Source: DATNIB01 sp035604685 (GTDB taxonomy: Bacteria > Actinomycetota > Acidimicrobiia > Acidimicrobiales > RAAP-2). From it: a stretch of 53,001 nt of DNA. The stretch covers positions 1 to 53,001 of the forward strand of contig DATNIB010000032.1 in NCBI GenBank assembly GCA_035604685.1, written 5' to 3'. Shown piece by piece: positions 8,270 to 19,206 of this stretch; the stretch's first letter is position 1, and every line of letters starts with the position of its first letter. Below the pieces are notes generated by a model. The model ran no database searches. It was given only the letters and a program-made list of their open reading frames with translations, and was not told the DNA's origin. The position numbers were made by a program, and so were the translations under genes.

Positions 8270-9265
8270 CTAGGGGATGAGGCCGAGGGCGCGCACCTCG
8301 GCGCGCTCGGACTCGAGCTCCGCCTCGGTCACCCGGATGCGCTCCTGCGCGAAGGCGTCGTGGGTCAGCCCCTCGGCCACCCGCCAACCGCCGTCGGCCG
8401 CCACCTGCACCGGGAACCCGAACTGGAGTCCCCCGGCGATCCCATACTGGCCCGAGCTCGACACCGCGACGGAGGTGACATCGCCGTCGGGGGTGGCCCG
8501 GCGCAGCGAGTTGACGGTGCCGATGACCGCGTTGGCGGCCGAGGCGGCCGACGACGAGCCGCGCGCGTCGATGACGGCGGCCCCCCGTTTCTGCACGGTG
8601 GTGAGGAAGTCACCCTCCAGCCACGCCCGGTCGGAGATGACCTCGGTCGCCGCCCGCCCGTCGATGCGCGCGTGGGCGAAGTCGGGGAATTGGGTGGCCG
8701 AGTGGTTGCCCCAGATGCCGAGGTGGGTCACGGAGGACACCGGCACCCCGGCCTTCTTGGCCAGCTGGCCCTTGGCGCGGTTCTCGTCGAGGCGGGTCAT
8801 CGCGAACCAGCGGTCGGCCGGCACCTCGGGGGCGTTGGACCGGGCGATCAGGCAGTTGGTGTTGCAGGGGTTGCCCACCACGAGGACCCGGACGTCGGCG
8901 CCGGCGTGCTCTGCCACGGCCCGGCCCTGGGGCTTGAAGATGCCCCCGTTGATGCTGAGCAGGTCGCCCCGCTCCATGCCCGCCTTGCGGGGCACGGAAC
9001 CGACCAGGAGGGCCCAGGAGGTGCCGTCGAACGCGGTCTTGGCCTCGGCGGTGGCCACGATGTCGGCCAGCAGCGAGAACGCGCAGTCGTCGAGCTCCAT
9101 CACGACACCGTCGAGCGCCCGCATGGCGGGCTCGATCTCCAGGAGCCGCAGCACGACTGGCTGGTCGGGTCCCAGCAGCTCGCCGGCGCCGATGCGGAAG
9201 AGGAGCGAGTAGCCGATCTGGCCGGCGGCGCCGGTGACGGTGACGTGGACGGGGGGCGTGGCCAT
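8270..9265 (-). CDS. mdh: malate dehydrogenase
   Basis: A 331-residue enzyme that oxidises malate to oxaloacetate in the TCA cycle. The nucleotide-binding loop is GAAGQIG (12-18), and Glu43 at the end of the second strand contacts the cofactor ribose. The substrate arginines lie in PRKAGMER (Arg93, Arg99). LDENRA (160-165) and the catalytic histidine His188 in WGNHSATQFPD complete the active site. The length and motifs match the cytosolic-type MDH of actinobacteria. It lies 55 bases behind icd in the same direction and probably ends the leftward TCA/purine run. Confidence 0.95.
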   Translation of the reverse strand: MATPPVHVTVTGAAGQIGYSLLFRIGAGELLGPDQPVVLRLLEIEPAMRALDGVVMELDDCAFSLLADIVATAEAKTAFDGTSWALLVGSVPRKAGMERGDLLSINGGIFKPQGRAVAEHAGADVRVLVVGNPCNTNCLIARSNAPEVPADRWFAMTRLDENRAKGQLAKKAGVPVSSVTHLGIWGNHSATQFPDFAHARIDGRAATEVISDRAWLEGDFLTTVQKRGAAVIDARGSSSAASAANAVIGTVNSLRRATPDGDVTSVAVSSSGQYGIAGGLQFGFPVQVAADGGWRVAEGLTHDAFAQERIRVTEAELESERAEVRALGLIP

Positions 9266-9320
9266 GGGGGGAGGCTAGAAGACCCGGCCCGCCGGAACCA
9301 ACGCCGCGGGGAGCTCCGCG

Positions 9321-10517
9321 CTAGAGGCGCTCCACGATCGCCTGGGCGAACTCGGAGCACCTGACCTCGGTGGCGCCCTCCATCAGGCGGGCGAAGTCAT
9401 AGGTGACGATCTTGGCGGCGATGGTCGCCTCCAGGGCCTTCACGATGTCGGCGGCAGCCGCCTGCCAGCCCAGGTGCTCGTACATGAGGACGCCCGAGAG
9501 GAGCACGGAGCCGGGGTTCACCTTGTCCTGCCCCGCGTACTTGGGGGCGGTGCCGTGGGTGGCCTCGAAGATGCCGTTGCCGGTGACGTAGTTGATGTTG
9601 CCGCCCGGTGCGATGCCGATCCCGCCGACCTGGGCGGCCAGCGCGTCGGAGAGGTAGTCGCCGTTCAGGTTGGTGGTGGCGATGACGTCGAACTCGGCGG
9701 GCCGCGTGAGCACCTGCTGAAGGGTGATGTCGGCGATCGTGTCCTTCACCAGCAGCCGGTCGCCGGGTTCGCCGCCGCAGTCGTCCCAGCCGACGGCGAC
9801 GTCCGCGAACTCCTCGCGCACGACCTCGTAGCCCCAGGCCTGGAACGCCCCCTCGGTGAACTTCTGGATGTTGCCCTTGTGCACGATCGTGACCGACCGG
9901 CGGCCGCGGTCGAGCGCGTAACGGACCGCGGCTCGGACGAGCCGCTTGGACCCGAACTCGGAGATCGGCTTGATGCCGATACCCGACCCGTCGCGGATGG
10001 GCCAGCCCATCTCGTCGCGGAGGTAGGCGGTGAACTTGACGGCCTCGGGCGTGCCCGCCTGCACCTCGTAGCCGGCATAGACGTCTTCGGTGTTCTCCCG
10101 GAAGATGACCATGTCCACCAGCTCGGGGTGGCGGACCGGCGAGGGCACGCCCTGGAACCAGCGCACCGGGCGCAGGCACACGTAGAGGTCCAGCAGCTGG
10201 CGGAGCGCCACGTTGAGCGAGCGGATGCCCCCGCCGATGGGGGTGGTAAGGGGGCCCTTGATGCCGATCAGGTGATCGCGGAATGCGTCGACGGTCTCGT
10301 CGGGCAGCCAGTTGCCGACCTCGTCGAAGGCCTTCTGCCCGGCCAGCACCTCCTTCCAGGCCACCCGCTTCCCGTGCTTCTCGGCCGCTGCGTCGAGGAC
10401 CAGGCGGGCGGCGGGCCAGATGTCGACGCCGGTGCCGTCCCCCTCGATGAAGGGGATGATCGGCTCGTCGGGGACGACCAGGGTGCCGTCGGCGGTCGTG
10501 GTGATCTTCTCGGCCAT
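9321..10517 (-). CDS. icd: isocitrate dehydrogenase (NADP+-type)
   Basis: A 398-residue enzyme converting isocitrate to 2-oxoglutarate. It is the E. coli-like class: substrate Ser100 lies in GGGIRSLNVALRQ, FRENTEDVYAG is the phosphate/metal region, and DVIATTNLNGDYLSD carries metal-binding Asp residues. The HGTAPKYAGQDKVNPGS loop has the Lys-Tyr pair that in E. coli Icd selects NADP. NADP specificity is inferred from that loop. The ATG start is 49 bases behind the metF stop, so the genes are plausibly co-transcribed. Confidence 0.95.
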   Translation of the reverse strand: MAEKITTTADGTLVVPDEPIIPFIEGDGTGVDIWPAARLVLDAAAEKHGKRVAWKEVLAGQKAFDEVGNWLPDETVDAFRDHLIGIKGPLTTPIGGGIRSLNVALRQLLDLYVCLRPVRWFQGVPSPVRHPELVDMVIFRENTEDVYAGYEVQAGTPEAVKFTAYLRDEMGWPIRDGSGIGIKPISEFGSKRLVRAAVRYALDRGRRSVTIVHKGNIQKFTEGAFQAWGYEVVREEFADVAVGWDDCGGEPGDRLLVKDTIADITLQQVLTRPAEFDVIATTNLNGDYLSDALAAQVGGIGIAPGGNINYVTGNGIFEATHGTAPKYAGQDKVNPGSVLLSGVLMYEHLGWQAAAADIVKALEATIAAKIVTYDFARLMEGATEVRCSEFAQAIVERL

Positions 10518-10566
10518 GCCCGGAGCCTAACGGGAGCGCGTCTCGTCGAACGAAGCGGCCGGGGGG

Positions 10567-11445
10567 TCAGGACGCCCGGATTGGGTCGGGGACGAGCCCC
10601 AGGGCGCCATAGATCTCGCGGGTCGCGCTCGAGCGGTTGAGGGTGTAGAAGTGCAGGCCAGGGGCCCCGGCGGCCAGCAGCGACCGGCAGAGCTCGGTCG
10701 CCAGCTCGACCCCCGCCCGGCGCACACCCTCGTCGCCGTCGACCTCGGCGACCGCCTCCAGCCGGCGCACCATCCACTCGGGCACCGGCGCGCCCATGGT
10801 GGCCATGCGGGGCACCGACGCGAGCGAGGTGACCGGCATGACGCCCGGGATCACCGGCCGGGTGACGCCGCGCTCGGCCAGGTCGGCCACCAGCCCCTGG
10901 TACTCGCCCAGCTCGAAGAAGAACTGGGTGATGGCGAAGTCGGCCTCGCGCAGCTTCTCGGCCAGGCGGTCGCGGTCGCTCGCCAGGTCGGGCGAGGCGG
11001 GGTGGCCGATCGGTTGCGCCGCCACGCCGATCGAGTAGCCACCGATGGCCCGGGCGAGCCGCACCAGCTCGATGGCGTGGGGCAGCTCGCGCGGCGGACC
11101 GGTCCCCTCGGGGACGGGGTCGCCGCCCAACGCGAGCAGGTTCTCCACGCCGGACCGGCGGAACGAGACGAGGATCTCGGCCAGCTCGAGGCGGGTGTGG
11201 GCCACGCAGACGAGGTGGGCCATGGGGGTGAGCGAGGTGGTGTGCAGCATCCCGGACACGAGGTTGTGGGTCCGGGCCCGGGACTCGGCGCCCCCCCGGT
11301 AGGTGACGGACACAAAGGAAGGCCCGAGCGGCTGCAGGTCGGCCAGGGTGCGGGCCAGCGTGCGCAGCTCCTCGTCGCTCTTCGGTGGGAAGAACTCGAA
11401 CGAGTAGGTCGGCCCGGCGGCCAGCAGGTCGGCGATCTTGGTCAC
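10567..11445 (-). CDS. metF: methylenetetrahydrofolate reductase
   Basis: A 292-residue flavin-dependent TIM-barrel enzyme that reduces 5,10-methylene-THF to 5-methyl-THF for methionine synthesis. The N-terminal strand YSFEFFPPK carries the catalytic Glu. FVSVTYRGG, the folate/FAD segment LLALGGDP and ITQFFFE are family hallmarks. It lies between purH and icd in the leftward run, with gaps of about 45 bases on each side. It uses the one-carbon pool that purN and purH also draw on. The length is normal for a bacterial MetF without a regulatory domain. Confidence 0.93.
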   Translation of the reverse strand: MTKIADLLAAGPTYSFEFFPPKSDEELRTLARTLADLQPLGPSFVSVTYRGGAESRARTHNLVSGMLHTTSLTPMAHLVCVAHTRLELAEILVSFRRSGVENLLALGGDPVPEGTGPPRELPHAIELVRLARAIGGYSIGVAAQPIGHPASPDLASDRDRLAEKLREADFAITQFFFELGEYQGLVADLAERGVTRPVIPGVMPVTSLASVPRMATMGAPVPEWMVRRLEAVAEVDGDEGVRRAGVELATELCRSLLAAGAPGLHFYTLNRSSATREIYGALGLVPDPIRAS

Positions 11446-11490
11446 CCGGACCAGGGTAGTTCGGGGTCGGCCGCTCCAAGGAGGGCTGGC

Positions 11491-12993
11491 TCAGTGCCGG
11501 AAGTGCCGCTCGCCGGTCGTGAGCAGGGCGATCCCGGCCGCATCGGCCGCCTCGATGACCGCCGCGTCGCCGACCGAGCCGCCGGGGTGCACGACCGCGG
11601 TGACCCCGGCCCGGGCCAACACCTCGAGCCCGTCGGGGAAGGGGAAGAACGCGTCGCTGGCCGCGGCGGCGCCCTTGGCCCGCTCCGCCGCCCGCGCCAC
11701 CGCCAGCTCCGCTGCCACCACCCGGCTCTGCTGGCCCGCCCCGACGCCGGCGGTGGCGCCGCCGATCGCCACCACGACGGCGTTGGAGCTGGTGCGGGCG
11801 CACACGGCCCAGGCCAGGGCGAGGTCGGCCAGCTGCTCGGCCGAGGGGGCCACCCGCGTGACGACCGCCCACTCGCCGGGCCGGGCGCGCAGCTCGTCGC
11901 CGTCTTGGACGAGGGCCCCCTGCCCGAGCGTCCGCACGAAGCGGATGGTCACCTCGGGCGCCGCGGCGCTCAGGAGTCGCGTGGCCTTGCGGCGGGTGCG
12001 CAGCCGCTCGAGCGCGGCCGTGTCGAAGCCGCTGGCCACGATGACGTCGGCCTGCGGCCCGGCCGCGATCACCTCGGCCAGATCGGCGTCGACCGGCCCC
12101 CCGATCGCCACCACGCCGCCGAAGGCGGCCTGGGGGTCGCTCTCCAGGGCGAGCCGGTAGGCGGTGGCGAGATCGGCCGCCACCGCCGCGCCGGAGGGGT
12201 TGGCGTGCTTCATGATCGCCACCGCCGGCCGGCCGGCGGTGCCCAGCTCGTGGACGAGGCGCCACCCGGCGTCGGTGTCGAACAGGTTGAGGTAGGAGAG
12301 GGCGCGCCCGCCGTGCAGGACCGCGGCGTCCCACCACGACGTGCCACCGGCCAGCCGGTACCGGGCGCCGCGCTGGTGCGGGTTCTCGCCGTAGTGGAGC
12401 TCTTCGGCGCGTTCGAGCGTGAGATGCAGCGTGGGCGGCAGCAGCTCGCCGTCGTCGAACCACTCGACGATGGCCGCGTCGTAGGCGGCCGTGTGCGCAA
12501 ACGCAGTCCGCGCCAGGCGCCGCCGCGTCGCGTCGGAGAGCACCCCATCGGCGCGCAGCTCGTCGAGCACCGCCCCGTAGTCATCCGGAGACGTGACGAC
12601 CCCCACGTGTGCGTGGTTCTTGGCCGCGCCGCGCACCATCGAGGGCCCACCCACGTCGATGAGCTCGATCGAGGGGTCGCTCGAGAACGGGTAGAGGTTG
12701 GACACCACGAGGTCGATCGGCTCGATGCCCTGCGCCGCCAGGTCGGCCATGTGCTCGGGCTTGGACCGGTCGGCCAGGATCCCGCCGTGGAGGGCCGGGT
12801 GCAGCGTCTTCACCCGGCCGTCGAGCATCTCGGGCGAGCCGGTGACGTCGGCCACCTGTTGGTGGGCGATGCCGGCCTCGGCCAGGGCCGCGGCCGTCTG
12901 GCCGCTCGCCACCAGCTCCCAGCCCAACTCGTCCAGCCCGCGCGCGAGGTCGAGGAGGCCGCGCTTGTCGTAGACGGAGAGGAGGGCCCTCAC
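11491..12993 (-). CDS. purH: bifunctional AICAR formyltransferase / IMP cyclohydrolase
   Basis: A 500-residue enzyme for the last two steps of IMP synthesis. The N-terminal MGS-like cyclohydrolase domain (about 1-130) shows LLSVYDKRGL, TGSPEMLDGRVKTLHP and the NLYPF motif. The C-terminal transformylase domain contains the catalytic Lys-His pair in MKHANPSG and ends with the typical GERHFRH tail. The GTG start at 12993 overlaps the purN stop (GTGA); in-frame codons upstream lie inside purN and are not used. The overlap implies translational coupling, so formyl-transfer steps 3 and 9 of the pathway are made together. Confidence 0.95.
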   Translation of the reverse strand: MRALLSVYDKRGLLDLARGLDELGWELVASGQTAAALAEAGIAHQQVADVTGSPEMLDGRVKTLHPALHGGILADRSKPEHMADLAAQGIEPIDLVVSNLYPFSSDPSIELIDVGGPSMVRGAAKNHAHVGVVTSPDDYGAVLDELRADGVLSDATRRRLARTAFAHTAAYDAAIVEWFDDGELLPPTLHLTLERAEELHYGENPHQRGARYRLAGGTSWWDAAVLHGGRALSYLNLFDTDAGWRLVHELGTAGRPAVAIMKHANPSGAAVAADLATAYRLALESDPQAAFGGVVAIGGPVDADLAEVIAAGPQADVIVASGFDTAALERLRTRRKATRLLSAAAPEVTIRFVRTLGQGALVQDGDELRARPGEWAVVTRVAPSAEQLADLALAWAVCARTSSNAVVVAIGGATAGVGAGQQSRVVAAELAVARAAERAKGAAAASDAFFPFPDGLEVLARAGVTAVVHPGGSVGDAAVIEAADAAGIALLTTGERHFRH

Positions 12994-13604
12994 GCCGGCG
13001 CCGTCTGGGAACGGGCGAGGGCCTCGGCGCCGCGCCCGGCCGCCAGCTCGCCCAGGACCGCTTTGATGGTCGCCGGGTACAGCCGGCGCTCGACCGCCTT
13101 GATTCGCTCGTGCAGGGAGTCCGCGGTGTCGCCCGACAGGACGGCCACCTGCTCCTGGGCGAGGATCGGCCCGGCGTCCATCTCGAGCGTGGCCACGTGC
13201 ACCGTGCACCCGGTCACGGCCACCCCGGCCTCCAGCGCGTCCTCCACCCCGTGCCAGCCCGGGAACGCCGGCAGGAGCGCCGGGTGAGTGTTGAGAATGC
13301 GCCCGGGGTAGGCCCGGTGGATCGGGTCGTCGAGGATCGTGCCGAAGCCGGCCATGGCGACCAGATCGACCGCGCCGGCGCGCAGCCGGTCCGTGATCGC
13401 GCTGGTGAAGGCGTGGCGGTCGAACTCGCGTCCGTACCCGCCCCAGTGGCGCCGGTCCAGCAGCTCGACCTGGACCCGATGACGGCGCGCGACGTCGAGC
13501 GCACCACAGACGCGGTCAGCCAGCACGAGGTGGACCGGCACGCCATCGGCGACCATGGCGTCCAAGATCGTGCCGCTGCCGGAGACCAGCACACCGACGC
13601 GCAC
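12990..13604 (-). CDS. purN: phosphoribosylglycinamide formyltransferase
   Basis: A 204-residue GAR transformylase using 10-formyl-THF. The N-terminal phosphate-binding loop is VSGSGT. The catalytic triad region is visible as ILNTHPALLPAFPG (Asn and His), followed by the Asp in EMDAGPILAQ. The C-terminal tail is Ala/Arg-rich and probably disordered. It starts at an ATG after a 62-base gap from sucD, which may hold its own promoter, and is coupled to purH by a four-base overlap. Confidence 0.93.
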   Translation of the reverse strand: MRVGVLVSGSGTILDAMVADGVPVHLVLADRVCGALDVARRHRVQVELLDRRHWGGYGREFDRHAFTSAITDRLRAGAVDLVAMAGFGTILDDPIHRAYPGRILNTHPALLPAFPGWHGVEDALEAGVAVTGCTVHVATLEMDAGPILAQEQVAVLSGDTADSLHERIKAVERRLYPATIKAVLGELAAGRGAEALARSQTAPA

Positions 13605-13666
13605 GCGGCCACGCTACCCGCCCGCAGTGACACCCGAGAACGGCCCGGGACGCGCCGACGGGCCCG

Positions 13667-14554
13667 CTAGGCGAGCGCCCGGACGACCTCGACCATCCGC
13701 TCGCCCGCCTCGGTGGGGTTGGCGGCGACGGAGACCCCGGCGGCCGACAGCGCATCCATCTTGGCCTGGGCGGTGCCCTGGGACCCCGAGATGATGGCGC
13801 CCGCGTGGCCCATCTTGCGGCCGGGCGGCGCCGTGACGCCGGCGATGTAGGCGACCACCGGCTTGGTCATCTGCGCGCCGATGAACCCGGCGGCCCGCTC
13901 CTCCTCGGACCCGCCGATCTCGCCGATCATCATGACGGCGCGGGTGTCGGGGTCGGCTTGGAAGGCCTCGAGGCAGTCGATGAAGTTGGTGCCGGGCACC
14001 GGGTCCCCGCCGATGCCGACGCAGGTGGTCTGGCCCACCCCTTGCTGGGAGAGCTCATAGAGGGCCTGGTAGGTGAGGGTGCCGGAGCGGCTCACAATGC
14101 CGACGGGGCCCCCGGCCAGGGCGATGTCGCCCGAGGTGATCCCGATGTTGGTCTTGCCCGGCGAGATGATGCCCGGGCAATTCGGTCCGAGCAGGCGGAC
14201 CGTCGGGAACTCCCGCCGCAGGCGGTTGTAGGTGAGCGCCTCGTCCTGGGCCGGGATGCCCTCGGTGATGCAGACGATGAAGCCGATGCCGGCCACCGCC
14301 GCCTCCAAGATGGCGTCACAGGCGAACCGGGGCGGCACGACGACGAAGGAGGCGTCGGCCCCGGTGGCCGCCACGGCCTCGTGCATCGAGTCGAACACCG
14401 GGATGCCCTCCACGTCGGTCCCGCCCTTGCCCGGCGTGACCCCGGCCACCACCTGGGTGCCGTAGTCGCGGTTGCGCAGCCCGTGGAAGCGGCCCTGTCC
14501 GCCCGTCAGGCCCTGGACGACCACCTTCGTGCGCTCGTCGACGAAGATGCTCAT
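13667..14554 (-). CDS. sucD: succinyl-CoA synthetase alpha subunit
   Basis: A 295-residue subunit with an N-terminal CoA-binding Rossmann fold (VVVQGLTGGQGRFH, GVTPGKGG) and a C-terminal ligase domain. GHAGAIISGSQGTAQAK holds the active-site histidine that is phosphorylated during catalysis. With SucC it makes succinate and a nucleoside triphosphate from succinyl-CoA in the TCA cycle. The ATG at 14554 overlaps the sucC stop (ATGA), a typical coupled pair giving equal subunit amounts. Confidence 0.95.
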   Translation of the reverse strand: MSIFVDERTKVVVQGLTGGQGRFHGLRNRDYGTQVVAGVTPGKGGTDVEGIPVFDSMHEAVAATGADASFVVVPPRFACDAILEAAVAGIGFIVCITEGIPAQDEALTYNRLRREFPTVRLLGPNCPGIISPGKTNIGITSGDIALAGGPVGIVSRSGTLTYQALYELSQQGVGQTTCVGIGGDPVPGTNFIDCLEAFQADPDTRAVMMIGEIGGSEEERAAGFIGAQMTKPVVAYIAGVTAPPGRKMGHAGAIISGSQGTAQAKMDALSAAGVSVAANPTEAGERMVEVVRALA

Positions 14555-15702
14555 TGGCCCGCCTGCCCGGCCAGGGCGACGGCCCGGCGGGCGCCGTCGA
14601 GCATGGTCGACTCGGCCAGCAGTCGGTCCGACAGGTGGGGGGCGAGCAGCTCGCGGCCCTCGACCGAGTTGGTGCCGTCCAGCCGGAGCACGATGGGCGA
14701 GCGGATCTCGACGTGAGTCAGCGCCTCGATGATCCCCTTGGCCACCTCGTCCACCCGCGTGATGCCGCCGAAGATGTTGACGAAGATCGACCGCACGGCC
14801 GGGTCGGAGTTGATGACCTCCAACGCGGCGGCCATGACCGCGGCGTTGGCGCCGCCGCCGATGTCCAAGAAGTTGGCCGCGGACCCGCCGACCTGGGTCA
14901 CCACGTCCAGCGTCGACATGGCCAGGCCCGCCCCGTTGGCGATGATGCCGACCGAGCCCGAGAGCCCGATGTAGTTGAGGCCGCGCGCTTTGGCCATCTT
15001 CTCGCGCTCGTCGTCGGTGTCGCTGCCCCCCAGTGCCTCCCACTCGGGATGGCGGTAGGCGGCGTTCTCGTCGAGGGTGACCTTGGCGTCGAGCGCGTGC
15101 ACCCGGCCGTCGGTGGTGAAGATGAGCGGGTTGATCTCGGCCAGGTCGCAGTCCCCCTCGACGAAGCAGTGGTAGAGGCGGACGAGCACGGTGGCCGCTT
15201 CGTCCCGGGCCCCCTCGTCGAGCCCGGCCTCGTCGACCCAGCGACGAGCCGTCTCCTGGCTCAGGCCTTCGACCGGATCGATGTGCAGCCGCGCGATCGC
15301 CTCGGGGTTGGTGGCGGCCACCTCCTCGATGTCGACGCCGCCGGCCGTCGACAGCATGCCGAGGTGCAACTTGTTCGGACGGTCGAGGGTGAAGCTGGCG
15401 TAGTACTCACGGGCGATGTCCGAGGCGTGCTCGATCCACAGCCGCTTCACGACGTGGCCCTTGATGTCGAGGCCGAGGATGGCCCCGGCGTGCTGGCGCA
15501 CCTCGGCCGGGTCCTTGGCCAGCTTGATGCCGCCCGCCTTGCCGCGGCCCCCGACCTTCACCTGCGCCTTGACCACCACCGGGTAGCCGGCCTGGTCGGC
15601 CTGGACGACCGCCTCCTCCACCGTGTCGGCGACGCCGCCCGGCGAGGTGGGGATGCCGAAGCGATGGAAGTACTGCTTGCCCTGGTACTCGTAGAGATCC
15701 AC
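14551..15702 (-). CDS. sucC: succinyl-CoA synthetase beta subunit
   Basis: A 383-residue ATP-grasp subunit. The protein starts DLYEYQGKQ, the normal SucC beginning, which fixes the GTG at 15702 (a GAAGGG-type site precedes it). VVVKAQVKVGGRGKAGG is the nucleotide-binding region, EINPL carries Mg ligands, and NIFGGITR near the C-terminus is the family signature. It lies 98 bases behind the B12-binding subunit gene, whose presumed product succinyl-CoA is its substrate. Confidence 0.95.
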   Translation of the reverse strand: MDLYEYQGKQYFHRFGIPTSPGGVADTVEEAVVQADQAGYPVVVKAQVKVGGRGKAGGIKLAKDPAEVRQHAGAILGLDIKGHVVKRLWIEHASDIAREYYASFTLDRPNKLHLGMLSTAGGVDIEEVAATNPEAIARLHIDPVEGLSQETARRWVDEAGLDEGARDEAATVLVRLYHCFVEGDCDLAEINPLIFTTDGRVHALDAKVTLDENAAYRHPEWEALGGSDTDDEREKMAKARGLNYIGLSGSVGIIANGAGLAMSTLDVVTQVGGSAANFLDIGGGANAAVMAAALEVINSDPAVRSIFVNIFGGITRVDEVAKGIIEALTHVEIRSPIVLRLDGTNSVEGRELLAPHLSDRLLAESTMLDGARRAVALAGQAGQ

Positions 15703-15800
15703 CCCTCGCCCTTCTCTTGACTGTCGATGGGCGCCGCGGCGCGGATCGCCCATTCTGTTCGTTGTGCCGCCCCGCGCCGGCCGGCGGCCGGCGGTTCGGA

Positions 15801-16217
15801 TCAGACCCCGAGCGCCTCCTCACGACGATCGAGGGCCTCGGCCAACCAGGCACCGATCGCCGGCAAGGGAACACCCGGCGTGAACACATGGGCGACCCCG
15901 AGGCCCTCCAGCGTCGGGATGTCCGCCTCGGGGATGATGCCGCCGACGACGACCAGCACGTCGGGCCGACCCTGCTCGGCCAGCGCGTCGATGACCCGGG
16001 GCACGAGCGTGAGATGGGCGCCCGAGAGCATCGACAGCCCGACGGCGTCCGCGTCCTCCTGGACCACCGCGTGGACGATCTGCTCGGGGGTCTGGTGCAG
16101 GCCCGTGTAGACGACCTCGAACCCGGCGTCGCGCAGCGCCCGGGCGATGACCTTGGCCCCGCGATCGTGACCGTCGAGCCCCGGTTTGGCCACCACGACC
16201 CGGTAGGGACGCTCCAT
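15801..16217 (-). CDS. stand-alone B12-binding subunit of an acyl-CoA mutase
   Basis: A 138-residue single-domain protein matching the C-terminal cobalamin domain of methylmalonyl-CoA mutase. DGHDRG contains the D-x-H-x-x-G motif (Asp15, His17, Gly20), whose His coordinates cobalt. SMLSGAH and GGIIPEAD are the other cobalamin-contacting loops. It is the size of the small subunit of two-part mutases (isobutyryl-CoA, 2-hydroxyisobutyryl-CoA or split methylmalonyl-CoA mutase). The large substrate-binding subunit is not in this window. Its place upstream of sucC suggests a link to succinyl-CoA, but the choice among mutases is open. The ATG at 16217 is the only sensible start. Confidence 0.85.
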   Translation of the reverse strand: MERPYRVVVAKPGLDGHDRGAKVIARALRDAGFEVVYTGLHQTPEQIVHAVVQEDADAVGLSMLSGAHLTLVPRVIDALAEQGRPDVLVVVGGIIPEADIPTLEGLGVAHVFTPGVPLPAIGAWLAEALDRREEALGV

Positions 16218-16489
16218 TTGCGCCGATGATAGGCGGGGACCCCTGGCCCGGGGCCAGCCGGGAGCGTCCTGCGTCCGCTGCGACCGGCACCGACCGCCTC
16301 CCGTTGGGTGCCGCGGCACCTCATTCGACCTGGCGCGGCAGGGTTGCCCGGGCCGGGTCGAGCACCGGGCCGCTCGCGCGCACACGGTATGGTGGGGCGA
16401 CCGACGCACGTCGAGGGTCGGCTCCGGCGCAGCTGAGAGAGGTGCCCGTCGACGGACGGGGCCGGGTGGGCGCGAACCGGAGGACACGA

Positions 16490-17649
16490 GTGGCTGAGAT
16501 CGAGATCGGCATCTTCAAGTCGGGACGGCAGGCCTACGGGTTCGACGACATCGCCATCGTGCCCAGCCGCCGCACCCGCGACCCCGAGGACGTCGACATC
16601 TCCTGGGAGATCGATGCCTATCGCTTCGAGCTGCCCCTCCTCGGCGCCGCCATGGACGGGGTCACGAGCCCGGCCACGGCCATCGAGCTCGGCCGCCTGG
16701 GCGGGCTCGGCGTGCTCAACCTGGAGGGCCTCTGGACCCGCTACGAGGATCCCTCCCACCTGTTCGACGAGATCCGCGAGCTCGACGACGACAAGGCGAC
16801 GGCCCGGATGCAGCAGATGTACATGGAGCCGATCAAGCCCGAGCTCGTGACCGAGCGGATCCGCCAAATCAAGGAGGCCGGCGTGGTGGCCGCCGCCTCG
16901 ATCACCCCGCAGCGCACGGTCTCGCTGGCCCCGGCCGTGCTGAAGGCCGAGCTCGACCTCCTCGTCATCCAGGGCACCGTGGTGTCGGCCGAGCACGTCT
17001 CGAAGACCACCGAGCCGCTCAACCTGAAGCGCTTCATCCGCGAGTTCGACCTGCCCGTCATCGTCGGTGGCTGCGCCTCGTACCAGGCCGGGCTGCACCT
17101 CATGCGCACCGGGGCGGTGGGCGTGCTGGTGGGCGTCGGCCCGGGTAACGCCTGCACCACCCGCGGCGTCCTCGGCCTCGGCGTCCCCCAGGCGACGGCG
17201 ATCGCCGACGTCGCCGGCGCCCGGATGCGCCACCTGGACGAGACCGGCGTCTACGTGCACGTGATCGCGGACGGCGGCATGAGCCGGGGCGGTGACATCG
17301 CCAAGGCCATCGTCTGCGGCGCCGACGCGGTGATGCTCGGGTCCCCCCTCACCTCCGCGGTCGAGGCACCGGCCCGCGGCTTCCACTGGGGCATGGCCAC
17401 CTTCCACCCGACCCTGCCCCGCGGCACCCGGGTGCGCACCGACGTGCGCGGCAGCCTGAAGGAGGTCCTCCTCGGCCCGGCGCACGAGAACGACGGCCGC
17501 ATGAACCTCTTCGGGGCGCTCAAGACGGCGATGGCCACCTGCGGCTACGAGACGCTGAAGGAGTTCCAGAAGGCCGAGGTGATGGTGGCGCCGTCCCTGC
17601 AGACCGAGGGCAAGCAGCTGCAGCGCGCCCAGGGCGTGGGCATGGGGCA

Positions 17650-17653
<4 letters not shown>
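16490..17653 (+). CDS. guaB3: GuaB3-family IMP dehydrogenase-related protein
   Basis: A 387-residue TIM-barrel protein of the IMPDH/GMP-reductase superfamily without the CBS pair found in ordinary GuaB. IVPSRRTRDPEDVD at the start, ELGRLGGLGVLN, IQGTVVSAEH and the C-terminal LKEFQKAEV are GuaB3 hallmarks. The loop GVGPGNACTTRGVLG keeps Cys222 at the place of the IMPDH catalytic cysteine. The GTG at 16490 follows GGAGGA. A 6-bp hairpin (16445-16460) lies in the leader. Its stop overlaps the guaA start, so it is very likely part of GMP synthesis. No other IMPDH gene is seen in the window. Confidence 0.88.

Positions 17654-19202
<1,549 letters not shown>

Positions 19203-19206
<4 letters not shown>

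Noticed and set aside
10651..13287. Very long rightward open frame (about 878 codons) opposite metF and purH
   Set aside because: It mirrors two clear conserved genes on the other strand; long antisense frames are common in high-GC DNA and its translation has no recognisable domain.
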